The position numbers and the translations under genes are program-made. From positions 897,605,309 through 897,669,308 of the forward strand of contig CM066035.1 in assembly GCA_033557465.1 (NCBI GenBank): a DNA stretch of 64,000 nt. The letters run 5' to 3'. Below the pieces are notes generated by a model. It saw only the letters and a list, made by a program, of their open reading frames with translations, searched no databases and was not told where the DNA came from. This document shows positions 10,370-21,412 of the stretch, one piece after another (the stretch's first letter is position 1; every line of letters starts with the position of its first letter). Source of the stretch: Ichthyophis bannanicus (Eukaryota > Chordata > Amphibia > Gymnophiona > Ichthyophiidae).

Positions 10370-10700
10370 GTTAGTGACCACTAAAACGTCTGGCAAGTGG
10401 CCATCGCATGCTAGGGAGCAAAGTGAGTGGGTTAGAGATGGAGTGTGGACATAGAGAGCACATTGGTGCTAGTGCAAAGGCAATTGCCGTGCGCTCCGTG
10501 TTAATGTGGCAGTTAGCGCAAGCGCACGAAATGATAGCGCTGTGGATGTCGTTAGGTGCACCTGTGTTAATTGCACTGTGTGTTCCAGTGCTCAGTCCTA
10601 CGCTCACTCCTGGGAACTTGCTGCCTCATCCCGGACAGGTAGCATACAAGGGCTGCACTTACTGTGGGTTAGTTTTGCCGCTACTCGTGCGGTAAGTGTT
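10370..10700. repeat. Short fold-back repeat, alpha family (ends unclear)
   Basis: The internal block 'gtgctagtgcaaaggcaatt' at 10467-10486 and neighbouring sequence resemble the copy at 18421-18848 (tgctagtggcagggcaatt). Small inverted repeats occur, for example GCACTG/CAGTGC at 10574-10592. The terminal TTTACTAAAG repeats of the family are not clear here. Confidence 0.4.
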
Positions 10701-11090
10701 CTTGTTCTTAACACAGAAACTCTGGTGTTTTAGGAGGCGTTTTTTGAGCACAATTTTATCCATTTGTTTACCTGTGTGTATTTAGATATGTGCGTAAGTG
10801 ACCACTTCGGCGGGTTCGTTATGTGATCACTATTCCAAAAGTGCGCTTGTCGGGCTGATTATGTGCATAGCGGCAGAGTATAGGCGGAACACACAAGTAC
10901 ACGCATCAGTTATAACATACTATAAGCTAAGTACATTCTTGAAACATCTAGGCGTGGGTACTTACACCAGCCCTAGGGATGGTTTAAGTTTTTTGCCTTA
11001 ATTTAACACATGTGCCTTTGCAATTATGGTCTGTTCTATAAAGTTTTATGCACATATTGATTTTATAAACTATTCACATAGCTGCAACTT
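10701..11090. other. No feature recognised
   Basis: Intronic sequence of mixed composition without a recognisable repeat or coding segment. Confidence 0.3.
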
Positions 11091-11094
11091 ATAA

Positions 11095-11510
11095 AAATAT
11101 CGGACCTGATATTCCAAGGCATATACACAGTTTGCAGACGTGCAGACTGGATACATGACATTCACTAACCATGAATATCTGCAGGTACCGCTGCTGCACC
11201 CCCGGTGCTAACTGGCCAGGGATGTTCTGGGGCAGTACCCGTCACTAACCGGGCAACGAGGCTATTGAGTTTCTGCCCAGTTCGTGACACGCAGTGAAAG
11301 TCAGGTGTCCTAACAGTCGCTGCAGAAGCTACCCGGGCAGCGGCTGAATATAGTTGGCGTTCGGTTAGCTTTGCAGCAATCTGGGCTACCTGGATATTCA
11401 GTGCCGGAGTCTGGATATGCCCCAGCATATCCCAGTTGAAAGTTCAGCTCCGGGGGCTAGCAGCTGTAGGAGCACTAGCCACCGGTGCTGGATATCAGGC
11501 CTATTCTCTT
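11095..11510. repeat. Fold-back repeat, beta family (GATATTCA type)
   Basis: Contains CCTGATATTCCAAGG at the left, GGATATTCAGTGCCGG near 11391, and GGATATCAGGCC at the right, close to an inverted copy of the left end. Internal hairpins include CTGGATATGC/GCATATCCCAG near 11410-11435 and GACAC/GTGTC near 11285-11310. Related copies lie at 19395-19760, 20895-21295 and 21413-21605. No open frame of note. Probably a non-autonomous DNA transposon; superfamily not assigned. Confidence 0.5.
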
Positions 11511-11685
11511 TACGTTGGATTTTGGGTTAAGGAAGGCAATCTAGACGTTTTGACATGATATAACAATATCCAGGAACCTGGAGCCAATTCATGAGGGAAA
11601 CCATGTCAAGTAAAGGAGCTTTCCTTTGGATCATCTGTGGTGGGCTCTGTGGAAAGTGGTTTTTGCTGTCTGTAAGTTTTATTTA
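11511..11685. other. No feature recognised
   Basis: Short intronic stretch. Confidence 0.3.
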
Positions 11686-11855
11686 TTTGCTTTATATTTA
11701 TTTATTTATTTGTGAGGTTTTTATACCACAGTATTTTGTAATCAGAGCAGTTTACAATTAATACAACAGATACATTGAACAATTAATCAAATAACAGGTG
11801 CTGAAACATTCAATCAAAGTTTACATGATTCTAACAAAATAACTTTTATATACAA
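11686..11855 (-). mobile_element. L2/SINE-type 3' tail fragment
   Basis: (ATTT)n at 11690-11710 followed by 'ttataccacagtattttgtaatcagagcagtttaca', a diverged version of the L2/SINE 3' end in this window. No tRNA head or coding part remains. Confidence 0.5.
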
Positions 11856-11861
11856 TTATTT

Positions 11862-12990
11862 ATTTATTTAGTTTATTTAACAACTTTTATATACCGCGCT
11901 ATTTGTTATCAGTGCGGTTCACATATAACAAGGGTGCACAGTCAGAAGACTGTTCTGTGCTTACATTGTAACAGGAGTTTAAACTTGGAGCAACAGGTTA
12001 ACTATAAACATATGTACAAAAACACAATTAGATTAGGTTGGAATATTCAAGAAGGGCTAAGGCAAGCTCAAAAATACTTGTGACAGGGTTATTTATGTAG
12101 AGCATGAAAGGTTTGTGGGCACTGGTGTGTGGGTGAGCAGAGGCGGGTTGGATGCTTGTGCAAAGTGAAGTAGAAAAATGTGGTGATTGCCTTACGGAAC
12201 TGAATAAGGTCTTTGATGGATCTAATTAATTAATTAATGGTTGAGATTGTAATTCAGCTTAGTGGAAGAGGAGAGGGGCTACTTATGTTGGGTCTGTGTC
12301 AGATGGTTGAGAGTAAGATGGGTTAAAATTGTGTCCAAAGTGTTCAGTAAAGAGATGAGTTTTGAGATGGGAATGAAATGAGGATAGATCAGTAATATTA
12401 CGAAGACTTGTTGGAAGAGAATTCCAGAGTGTTGGCGATATGTATTCAAATGCTCTATTGCTAGTGCATTGCTTGGTCTTACGGAATTCTGTAGGGGTTT
12501 TGAGCATATCGTCCAACTGAATTATTCTTTGGCAGGAATTAGGCGCAACAATGATTAGCTGAGATAGGGCGGGAGGGGCCATTTTCCTGATGATCTTGAA
12601 GGTGGTCATCAGCAATTTGTATTTTATCCGGCTTTGTATGGGAAGCCAATGCAAGTCTCATAAGATTGGAGTAATGTGATCTATCCAACATGAGTTGCTG
12701 ATAATTCGTGCAGCTTCATGATGAGCAGGTGTAGGGATATTTTTGGCAGGCTGTGGAGTAGACTATTACAGTAGTCTATATGTGGCATGATTAATGCTTA
12801 CAAAATTGTTCTAAAATCAGATTGTTGTTGTAAAGGTTTTATGAGTTGGAGGAAATGTATCTTGTTGAATATTGTTTTGGTTATGTTCTTGATGTGGGAT
12901 TGGAATGTGAGGTGTTTATCGAGTGTTACTCCCAAATATTTAACTTCATCTTTGACTATGTAAAGCAAGGGTGTTTTCTCTGTGTGCGGA
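11862..12990 (-). mobile_element. L2-like LINE, 5'-truncated and decayed
   Basis: The 3' end begins on + with (ATTT)n and 'ataccgcgctattt...cagtgcggttca', then about 330 bases of 3' UTR. The minus-strand frame at 12283-12654 shows MHWLPIQSRIKYKLL, ALWNSLPTSLR-like FEYISPTLWNSLP and HLKTHLFT, the same C-terminal blocks as the copy at 9574-10365. Further upstream (12660-12960) only degraded pieces remain, such as the KYLGV block near 12930. The tail is the closest match to the SINE tails. Confidence 0.75.
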
Positions 12991-13464
12991 CAGCTCTATG
13001 TAAAGTAATGAAATTTCTTGTTTGCAGTCTTTGAGAAGCTCTTTGTAAAACAATAGATTTACCTACCTGTGTTGTGTGGGTTGTTCCACAGAAAGTGATG
13101 CAGTTTTCTGAGTGAATTGGTGACAGCTCCATGTAAAATGATAGTTTCCTCTATGTAATCTAAGGACAACTCTAGGCAAAGACTGTGATGATTCATGTGG
13201 ATACAGATTGTCCACAGATTAATTATAGTTGCTTGCAAAACTTTAACAGGGATCACTGTAGTTAAATTAAACTAATTTGAGCATATGGCTACCAGAGCTG
13301 ACTATCATGCCTGTCTTCTTGTAGTTACACACAGCTTATAGTTTTATTTTGTGAGTCTCGGGGACTGATGGGGGATCGAAAAACTATGTATTTATATACA
13401 AAAAACATGCATAATTATCCAAGAAAGAGGTTTCTGCTATTTCATTTTTGCTTTTCTTTTACAG
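12991..13464. other. MAP3K15 intron preceding the microexon
   Basis: Intronic. Shortly before the exon there is a strong pyrimidine tract (13440-13460, TTTTTGCTTTTCTTTTACAG), the acceptor for the 24-base exon. Confidence 0.5.
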
Positions 13465-13488
13465 GACATGGTATCGCTGAAAAACACG
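13465..13488 (+). CDS. MAP3K15: MAP3K15 microexon, 24 bp, phase 0-0
   Basis: Encodes exactly eight residues, DMVSLKNT. In ASK3 the residues after 'SLK' of the previous exon are DMVTQKNT, so both position and content fit. The acceptor is TTCTTTTACAG and the donor is GTAAGTATT, a near-perfect match to consensus. The previous exon ends in phase 0 and this one keeps phase 0. It lies 8994 bases downstream of the previous exon end. It is too short to be found by ORF size alone. Skipping it would remove eight residues without changing frame. The next exon, expected to begin near an (A/S)SGNY-type motif, was not found in the remaining 50 kb. Confidence 0.88.
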
Positions 13489-14385
13489 GTAAGTATTAAA
13501 CTTCAGCTTGGCGGTAACGTCTCCCAGTCACTCACTTGAGCTAGTTCTGCAAAGTAAATGAAGTTGTGCTTTGTTTTGGGGATTGCTTTTGCGTGTCATG
13601 TATAGGATGATGTAAGAAATTGTAGCCCCTGGGGGCTATAGCTTTATAAGCAGGAACCTGCAGGGGACGATGACATCTGGGGACTGGGTGGATCTTTCTC
13701 TCTTTAAATATACTTGTTCACTTCCTCCTCAGTTAATGATAAACAGCCCAAAGTGACGCACTTGGCCAAACCAATGACAATCTAAAAAAATCTTTGCGGC
13801 TTCATGTAACACATTTAAAAAGAGAACAAAGTCGTCTAGGAAGCGTGGCTTCCGAAGCTTCTGTGGAATGTGTTTCTGTTCATTTGGCAGGGAGAGAGAG
13901 GTCATGGGATGGTGCTTTAGCAGCTGTGCTGTGCTCCCAAGTGCCCCCTCAATTAGGAAAGTTCTGCTATCTTCTCTCAGCCTCCCAGACTCTTGTCTAA
14001 GGAGTTTCAGTGGGTCAGAGGCAGAAGAATCATCTCCGCTTCATGCACTGTGAGAACTGGCAGAGTTGAAGGCACAGGGCACAGAACGTGGTAGACAGGC
14101 GGCAGTAAACTTGCAGAACTTGGCCGCCTTGCAAGAATCAAAAGCTTGAGAAAGCAGTTTTTGAATGATTGCAGAGATAGTCAGGATTTCACATGTATGT
14201 AAATAGCCATCATTTTCTGCTTCCCTGGAGGGATATTTCAGATTCTAGGAAACATGCCAGACATAATCTGAGGTAAATCTTAGGGTGGATTAGAGCATGC
14301 TCACATTACTCTGAAATACAGCAGCATGTTCCCAGAGCATATGAGGCAGAGTGTTGTTACCACTCCTAAATTACTCTAAGGTTTA
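13489..14385. other. MAP3K15 intron, no repeat recognised
   Basis: Starts with the donor GTAAGTATT. Mixed composition with no clear mobile element. Small open frames at 13794-14053 resemble nothing known to me. Confidence 0.4.
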
Positions 14386-14387
14386 GA

Positions 14388-16265
14388 TACTGCTCGTAAG
14401 ACAGGCCAACTGGGTCAGATTAGTGGTCCATTGAGCTCAGCATCCTATCCAAATTTCTTGTTTAAACTTGTCCGTATTACTAGCCTTGACCACATTCTCG
14501 TAGTAAATTCCCCAATTTAATTGTGTATTGAGTGACAAAACACTTTCTTAAATTTAATTGAAATCTTTCATTGATTAGTTTCCTGGAGTGGTCCCTAATC
14601 TTGGGGTAAATAACCATTCCCTATTATCTTGCGTCACACTATGGTTTTGTAAACCTCTATCCTATCTCCTTCTTCTCTCTTCTCTTCTCTGCTCTGTTGC
14701 CTCAAGCTCTGTAACCTATCGAGCTTTTTGTTCATAAGGAAGCCACTCCATCCCTTCTATCATTTTGGTTGCCTTCTACTTCCTCTGTATTTCATTTTTT
14801 GAAACGTGGCCACCAGTACCGTACACAGTACTCAAGGTGTGATTGCAGCATGCATCAATAAGGGGGAATTAATATATTCCCAATTTTTTCTATTTCTTTC
14901 TAGATGGTTCCTAGCATCATATTTGCTTTTTTGGCCACTGCTGCACACTGAGCTGAAGATTTCAAGGAGTTGTCCATAATAACTCCAAGATTAGGAGTGT
15001 TGACTCCTAATATGGAACCCAACATTGCGTACCCGTCACTAGAATTATTTTTCCCTATGCAAAGTACTTTGTATTTGTCTACATAACATTTCGTCTGCCA
15101 TGGAGATGCCTAGTTCCTCGGCCTAACCACGTCCTCCTCTAATTTTTCACAATTTACCTTGAATAATTTTGAGTCAGTTGCAGATTTGATCACTTTTCTC
15201 ACTGTTCCCTTTCCCAGATTATTCATGAATGTTACGTCACACTAGTTCCAGTACAGATCTCTGCGACACTCTTCATCATTATTCATCTCTCACCATTTGA
15301 AAGATTAATCATTTAGTCCTGCTCTCAGGTTCTTGTCTAGAGTATTGCATTCGAATTGCATAAAATTAGTGTCCTGAAGAGCCTTGTTGTGAGCTGCTTG
15401 GATATTTTTTGAAAGATGACATAGAAATTAATTAATCTGAAAATCCAGATGTGCTATATTGACGGGTGTACCATTTTCTACATCTTCAAAAAAAAATCTA
15501 AAGATTGGTAAGCCATAATTTCCTTTTGCTAAATTAAAGTCATGTTATTCCAATAATTCGTTCCTTAATAGCCTCTGTCATTTTCTTTGAATTCCTAGAT
15601 CATCCATGCAGCCTATTTTATTAAAAATTGGTGTTTCATTGGCTACCTCTCAAGTCCCCAGAATAGTGGCAGATTTTAGTAATAGAATGCAGATTATTAG
15701 TAGCAGGTCTGAGGTTTCATATTCGACTTCTTCCTTAACTCTGGGGTGAATCCATTCAAGACTTAGTGATTTGTTGCTGTTAAATTTGTCAATTTGCATT
15801 ATTTTTTTTTTCAGTGTTATCATGATGTACTTCTGTTCCTTGGTATCGCCATCTTCAAAGAAGTGTTCTGTTGCACATTGTTCCCTCTAAGGTGTGTTGG
15901 AATCCACCATCCATGTTCCTACAGTTGGAGTGATGTAGCAATCTTGAGATTTCAATCCTATGGGGTAGACAGTCCACTGGGGGTCCCATAAAACTTGTCT
16001 GCTCCATGAAATTGAAACGGCATCATCCCTAATGGTAGGACCATGGAAAATGGACTTTCACGCTTAGAGGGAACGTTGTCAGTGTGGGCATCTTCCCAGT
16101 GTCCTTTATAGCAAAGCCCAGAACAAAGAATATATTTAGATTTTCTTCTATGACCCTGTTCTGAGTGATCCTCTTACCACTTGGTCATCAAATGGTCCTG
16201 CAGACTCTCTCAGGCTCTTTGCTTCTGATGTACTTGAAAAATTATAATTAGTTTTGAGTCTTGAG
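14388..16265 (-). mobile_element. Old CR1-type LINE (B-like), heavily decayed
   Basis: On the + strand the antisense of CR1-B landmarks can be followed: 'aactgggtcaga' and 'catcctatcc' near 14410-14450 (3' UTR), the TRG and RT tail near 14490-14830, the MHLG-to-FADD region near 15040-15240, the RT start near 15540-15780 and the pre-RT segment at 16190-16250. Frameshifts and stops are everywhere and there are internal losses. A small inverted-repeat element interrupts it at about 15870-16084. Confidence 0.7.
15870..16084. mobile_element. Candidate hAT-like MITE
   Basis: Left end CACATTGTTCCCTCTAAG and right end, read on the other strand, TGACAACGTTCCCTCTAAG, share GTTCCCTCTAAG followed by a similar GTG. 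The roughly 215 bases between have no coding potential, and CR1 sequence lies on both sides. No clear 8-base target duplication was found, so the assignment to hAT rests on the TIR style alone. Confidence 0.45.
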
Positions 16266-16275
16266 TCCATCCTAT

Positions 16276-16656
16276 GAGCTCTTTTTACTAAAGTCCACTA
16301 ACGTTTTGCACTTATCGTGTGACGGAAATGCACATTAGCTGTTGGGGGTGTGACCAACATGTCTCTGATAGCCCCAGGACGTGAATGCCAGTGTGCGCTC
16401 TTGTAAGGCTGGTTCATCTAACAACTCTCATAGAGATGTAATTAGATGAATTCACATTAAGGGCCACATTGCTGCTGAGTGCATGACGATTGTCCTGCTG
16501 CTAGCGGTAATGTGCTTTCACATCCACACTCCACCCACTCCTTGTCCTATTGCGTGGACCGATTACCATACCTGCAAGTTAGTGTTCCTGGCTACCAGTT
16601 GCCACACGTTAGAACGCACATTAACTGGTCACTGAGCTTTAGTAAAAGGGGGTCCT
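16276..16656. mobile_element. Fold-back MITE, alpha family
   Basis: Terminal inverted repeats: left GAGCTCTTTTTACTAAAG (16276-16293), right end read in reverse GGACCCCCTTTTACTAAAG. CCTAT occurs just outside the left end and at the right end, a possible 5-base target duplication. A central inverted repeat (about 16410-16455, TTCATCTAA...) corresponds to the one in the copy at 18421-18848. No ORF. Confidence 0.6.
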
Positions 16657-17485
16657 ATATTTCTGAAATTAGGACTCTAAAACTAATTTTTGTAACACTG
16701 AGCAATTATTTCAACAGAAGAGAATTTGTTCTGTGTTTGGATTTAGTGGTAAAGTGATTTTTTAAGATGACTTTGAAGGGGAAAAAGATGGTTTGATGGA
16801 CTGGAACAGGATATCGGGGTAGGGAAAGAGATATTGGAAATTGAGCATAGTTCTGCATTGACACCTTAGGCGGAGGGCAGTGTATTGAAGAGAACTGACA
16901 TGCAGATAGGCACACCTAGGTACATGTGGCATCACACAGAGATATCGTAGCTGTAGCCTCGGGTCACCATATAATAGCCTTTCCCAAACTGTTCAAACAA
17001 GACCAGAAGGTCCATATGTGCTGGTACCATGCCCCCCCCCCCATCCAGTATGCGCAGGAACTCACCTTTGTCAGGCTTTCTGGAAGCCAAGTGATGAAAT
17101 TAGCATCCCTTCTGTACATGTGCCCTATGCAGCTGCACCTCTCGCACGACCCTTGGTACAGCCCTGCTGGTAACCACTGCATTATATATAGGTCACAGTT
17201 CAAATTTGGCTTAGGTTCATTTGACAGTCTTTATAAAATGGGTTGGTGGCCTTGGTTCAGTTTCCACTGGGTATCTCTAAAACCACCATTGCAATCTGGT
17301 ACCAACTGGCCTCATTGTTGCCCATCTCTCTGAAGATGTCAAAGATATAGGCATGGAGACTCCCACTCTAGAGCAGAGTTGAGACACATTGGTAGGACTA
17401 TGAGTGGAAGCTTGAAAGCTTGCAAGGGCTAAGGCTCGACTGATTGCCAAGCAACAAGCGATACGCATATTATCAGGTGAGTACT
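16657..17485. other. Intron; no feature recognised
   Basis: A poly-C tract lies at 17030-17042. Open frames here (for example 16926-17333) match no family I know and overlap frames on the other strand; I do not regard them as genes. Confidence 0.35.
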
Positions 17486-17487
17486 GG

Positions 17488-18388
17488 ACATCCAAATGGC
17501 AGATGAAATTTAATGTGGACAAGTGCAAAGTTATGCACCTAGGAAAGAACAACCCAAACTATGGTTACACGATGCAAGGTTCCACATTGGGAACCACCAC
17601 CCAGGAAAAAGATTTAGGCATCATCGTGGATAACTTGTTAAAACCCTCCGCCCAGTGTGCAGCGGCAGCCAAGAGAGCAAATAGAATGCTAGGTGTCATA
17701 AGGAAAGGAATGGAAAATAAAACAAAGGATATTATAATGCCTCTGTATCGTTCCATGGTACGACTGCACCTTGAATATTGTGTGCAATTCTGGTCACCAT
17801 ATCTTAAAAAGGATATAGCGTTATTAGAAAAGGTTCGGAGAAGAGCCACCAAAATGATAAAGGGGATGGAAGGATACCCCTATGAAGAGCGGTTAAAAAG
17901 GTTAGGGCTCTTTAACCTGGACAAGAGACGGCTGAGGGGAGATATGATAGAAGTCTATAAATTAATGAATGGAGTGGAACGGGTAAACGTAGATCGATTG
18001 TTTACGTCATCAGAATATAGGAAGACTAGGGGACATGCAATGAAGCTACAGGGTAACCTATTTAAGACTAATAAGAGAAAATATTTTTTCACTTAACGTG
18101 TAATCAAACTCTGGAATTTGCTATTGGAGGATATAGTAAAAGCTGTTAGTGTAGCTGGGTTTAAAAAAGGTTTGGACAAGTTCCTGGAGGAAAGGTCCAT
18201 AAGCCATTATTAAAAGTGACCCGGGATATCACTGATTAACCCCAATACAAGCATTGTGGAGCCTGTGTCTTTTGGGGAAATTGCTAGGTACAGTACTTAT
18301 GACATAGATTGGCCACTGTTGGAAACAGGATACTGGGCTTGATGGACCTTGGTCTGACCCAGTATGGCATCTCTTATGTTCTTATGAG
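17488..18388 (+). mobile_element. CR1-type LINE (family B), 5'-truncated
   Basis: A 197-codon open frame (17503-18096) covers [68 protein letters not shown] and [19 protein letters not shown] stop then replaces the codon after KYFFT. The 3' UTR has TGGCCACTGTTGG and CCAGTATGGC and ends in TTATGTTCTTATG, the family-B octamer-like tail. It is truncated just upstream of the MHLG block, after RT motif FADD. Confidence 0.85.
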
Positions 18389-18420
18389 CTTTAGTCGCTG
18401 AATCCTTCAGAGACACTTAC

Positions 18421-18848
18421 AGCCTCTTTTACTAAAGCATGTTAGCTGGTTAACGAGCATTTTAACATGTGGTTACAGATGGTTGGCAACACTAACACCT
18501 GATAGTGCCTCCTTTGCATGTTAAAACGCGGGTTAATTGGTGATCACAGGATGGGGCGGGGAATGGGCAGAAAGTGGGCATGGAGAACATATTGCTGCTA
18601 GTGGCAGGGCAATTGCCACATGCCTAGTGGAAACGCGACTCCTAATGTGGGTTCACCTAATGACTCCTCTATCGGAGTCGTTAAGTGAACACAACCTAAT
18701 GGAGAGCACGTTAGGAAAACCCTTTGCGCGTTAGCTGCCGGGGACATACTGAACACGCCCCTGACAGCTAACTTGTGTTTTCCATTAATGTGCTTGAGAT
18801 CAGTGCGTTAATGGACAATCCATAGCAGCCTTTAGTAAAGGGGCCCTT
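18421..18848. mobile_element. Fold-back MITE, alpha family
   Basis: Left end AGCCTCTTTTACTAAAGC, right end read in reverse AAGGGCCCCTTTACTAAAGG. Centre holds a hairpin: 18651-18667 pairs with 18674-18690 (15 of 17), with a 6-base loop. Further internal inverted repeats (GTGGC/GCCAC at 18601-18618). Same end sequence as 16276-16656. No coding capacity; transposase source unknown. Confidence 0.6.
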
Positions 18849-19195
18849 CGTTACAAGCTCGAATAAATTTCCCAATTTTTGCCCTTACCTGTATTTTTAT
18901 TGGCTTGATTCTGGCCCAGCAGTTTCTTCCCGATCCATTAGGCTTCCAGCTCAGTTGGAACCAGTAGTATGAGCTTCCATCCATCAGTACCCAAGGATAT
19001 TTTTTGCCTTTTTTTTTTTATGTTCCTCCCTCCGAACCCATTTTGCTGACCCAGCCATTGCAGTGGAACCCTGTAATCAGCAGTCCTTCAGCAGTAGGTG
19101 TCGCCACTGTGTGATTGTGACTCCCCTCCCCCCCCCCCGGGGGCAAAGGAAACTGCAAGGGACAAAACTTGCTCCTGAGCCGTTGGGCCAGCCCC
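18849..19195. other. Intron; homopolymer runs only
   Basis: Holds a T run (19009-19019) and a C run (19127-19138). No other feature recognised. Confidence 0.35.
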
Positions 19196-19199
19196 ACCT

Positions 19200-19362
19200 T
19201 TGCTTAATAGGAGATATGATAGCGGTCTCTAAAATAACGAGTGGAGAGGAGTTGAACAGGTAAACAGTTTGGTTGTTTATTCCTTTGACAAGTGGAAAGA
19301 CTATGGGGGATATGCAACGAAGCTACAATGCAGCACATCTAAGACTAATCTGAAAAAATATT
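19200..19362 (+). mobile_element. CR1-B fragment, upstream half of a split copy
   Basis: Matches the [14 protein letters not shown]...TRGHAMKL...NKRKY part of family B in degraded form. The copy appears to resume at 20448 after about 1.1 kb of other material. Confidence 0.55.
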
Positions 19363-19394
19363 GAAACACCATAGTTGACGTTTTTTCAGTGATG

Positions 19395-19760
19395 ACTGCG
19401 GCATTGAAAAATATTTTGGATATTCAGCACCGGTATTGGGAAAGTGGATAGGGCGGAATATCCCATTAGAGCTGTGAACGCCGCTGCTTTCTGTATAACA
19501 GTGATATCGACTACTATTTGGATAGCTAGATAGCTAAATTTAGGATAACTTTCTTTGCGATATTCAAAGTGCTCTGTGGATAGTTTCAGGGTCCGCCCGT
19601 ACTCCACCTCATACCCCCTGCCATGAGACTGTGGAAAGATCTTTAGCGGCGTGTCTGGTGCTACAGAATATCCATGATCATTGCAACCTAGTGCCAATAT
19701 CTGGATATCATCCGCTGTTATCTGGATATTTATTTCTGAATCTCAGCCTGTTGATGTTTA
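19395..19760. repeat. Fold-back repeat, beta family
   Basis: GGATATTCAGCACCGG near 19419, several GATAGCTA-type and TGGATATC/GATATCCA-type inverted motifs, and GGATATTTATTTC at the right. Similar in style to 11095-11510 and 20895-21295. No ORF of note. Confidence 0.45.
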
Positions 19761-19862
19761 CAAGATAACGTAAACAATTGATCTACGTTTACCCGTTCCA
19801 CTCCGTTCATTAATTTATAGACTTCTATCATATTTCCCCTCAGCCGTCTCTTTTCCAGGTTA
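19757..19862 (-). mobile_element. CR1-B fragment in reverse orientation
   Basis: The + strand reads 'tttacccgttccactccgtt' and 'ccgtctcttttccaggttaa', antisense to the LEKRRLRG and NGVERVNV blocks of family B; the same text occurs at 28600-28682. It lies within the material that splits the + strand copy 19200-20655. Confidence 0.65.
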
Positions 19863-20447
19863 ATGGATGTTGCTGCTGGCCATGGGTGCATTCTTCAAGG
19901 GGTGGCAGGAAGTGCACCCACGTGCCATTTAGCACAGTGATGGATGGCCCCCAAAGTGCTAAATGGCAAAGGGATATACAGACCCCCCTCCAAAAGTCAT
20001 TGTGAGCTTCTGTGCTACGTCTTGGCCATCATTCACACTAACGTTGTGCATTTTGGTAAAGATACCCCCTAAAGGGATCCAGGAGAGCTACGTGGGCGGT
20101 AGGGTCTCTGAACATGTGCAGCACTACATCTCCTCCTGGCTGGCCTTCTTTGAATGGAAAGAGCAGGGATTACGGGATGAGGTGGCCCGGAGAGAAGCAG
20201 CACTGCGCATGGTCAGAAGTCATGCTGCTGCGCTGTTGCTACTGTTCTTCAGAGATTGAGAGGAAAGCGTGCATGTGGGCAGTGGACTGGGAAGGAGAGA
20301 GCAGAGCGGAGCTGTGTCACTGCCCACCAGCAGCACTCCGGCTCGGTCTTTGAGCGACTCTGGGAGCACTATGTTTGCCAGAAGACAGGCTGGGAGATGT
20401 GGCGATGGGGAAACGAGAGAGAAGAGATGATAAGTAACAAGAGATAA
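19863..20447. other. Unassigned sequence inside the split CR1-B
   Basis: Partly GC-rich. Open frames on both strands have no family resemblance I can name. Probably part of the insertion between the two CR1-B halves. Confidence 0.3.
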
Positions 20448-20655
20448 AGTTAGCGTAGCTGGGTTTAAAATAGGTTTAGACAAGTTCTTGGAGGAAAGGA
20501 CCATGAACCATTATTAAAGAAGATCCGGGAAATCCACTGCTTACCCCTGGGACGAGCAGCGTGGAATCTATCTTTTGGGAACCTGAGAGGTGCTTTTGAC
20601 CTGGATTGGCTACTTGGTCTGACCCAGTATGGCATATCTTATGTTCTTATGAGTC
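20448..20655 (+). mobile_element. CR1-B 3' end, downstream half of a split copy
   Basis: Starts in [15 protein letters not shown] (as 'agcgtagctgggtttaaaa'), then stop and 3' UTR with GACCTGGATTGGC, CCAGTATGGC and TTATGTTCTTATGAG as tail. About 70 bases of family-B sequence are missing relative to the end of 19200-19362. Confidence 0.75.
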
Positions 20656-20894
20656 TGGACTGTCGTGGTTACCGGGAAGGCGAGCTTGTGGTTACCTGCT
20701 AAAGGTGCTGCAAGTCCTTGCTGGAGACTGACCGTGCTGCTGGACAAGGAGTAGGAGGAAGAGCACAGTAAAGTGGATTGGGTGCTCTCAGGAATTGGGG
20801 GGGGGATAGCCCTTGCTGTCCTTTGTGCTGCTGCTACGGATTTACTCTTCTTTCTGCGATGTATGCAAGCTAAGGCTGATACTGAGGCAAGGGG

Positions 20895-21295
20895 TGGGGG
20901 GATATTCAAAGGGATTAATGTGGTTTGTAGACCTACTACTACTACTTCTGAATAAACCTGGTTTGTGCCGCTGACTCTCGCCTCCTAAGCCATCTGAACG
21001 CCCCAGCACTAACTGCTTAGCGTCCAAGATTAGCCGCTCAACAATGATATTGAGATGCTAACCAGCTAACCCAAATTGACTAAAGTTAGAAAAAAAAAAG
21101 CAGGCCAAGCTTTAGCCGGTTTAGCTATCCTGCCAGCGGCTGAATATTGGCGCTAACAGGATAGCTAAATCACTACCAGGGCAAACTGGATATTCGCTGC
21201 TGGACGGATATGGCCTCAGCATTGAATATACGGGTATTAAAGTGGCGATGACCAGCTGCTTTAATACCACTAGCCACACTATCTGAAAACACCCC
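20895..21295. repeat. Fold-back repeat, beta family
   Basis: GGGGATATTCAAAGGGATT at the left, GGCTGAATATTGG and TGGATATTCGCTGC within. A perfect 13-base inverted repeat (21120-21132 with 21157-21169, TTTAGCTATCCTG) forms a strong hairpin. Left end is nearly the same as that of the next copy at 21413. Confidence 0.5.
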
Positions 21296-21412
21296 TCCAA
21301 AGTTTTCTTGCACATCGCTTGATTTTCTGACAGTGCTTATTTGGGGTGCTCTGTTGGTGACGTTTAGCCTTTCTCTAAGGATTCTCTTTTCATGCTTAGG
21401 ATAAATGGTCAA

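Noticed and set aside
16926..17333. 135-codon open frame
   Set aside because: No domain resemblance, overlaps antisense frames, and crosses a C homopolymer; no support as a gene.
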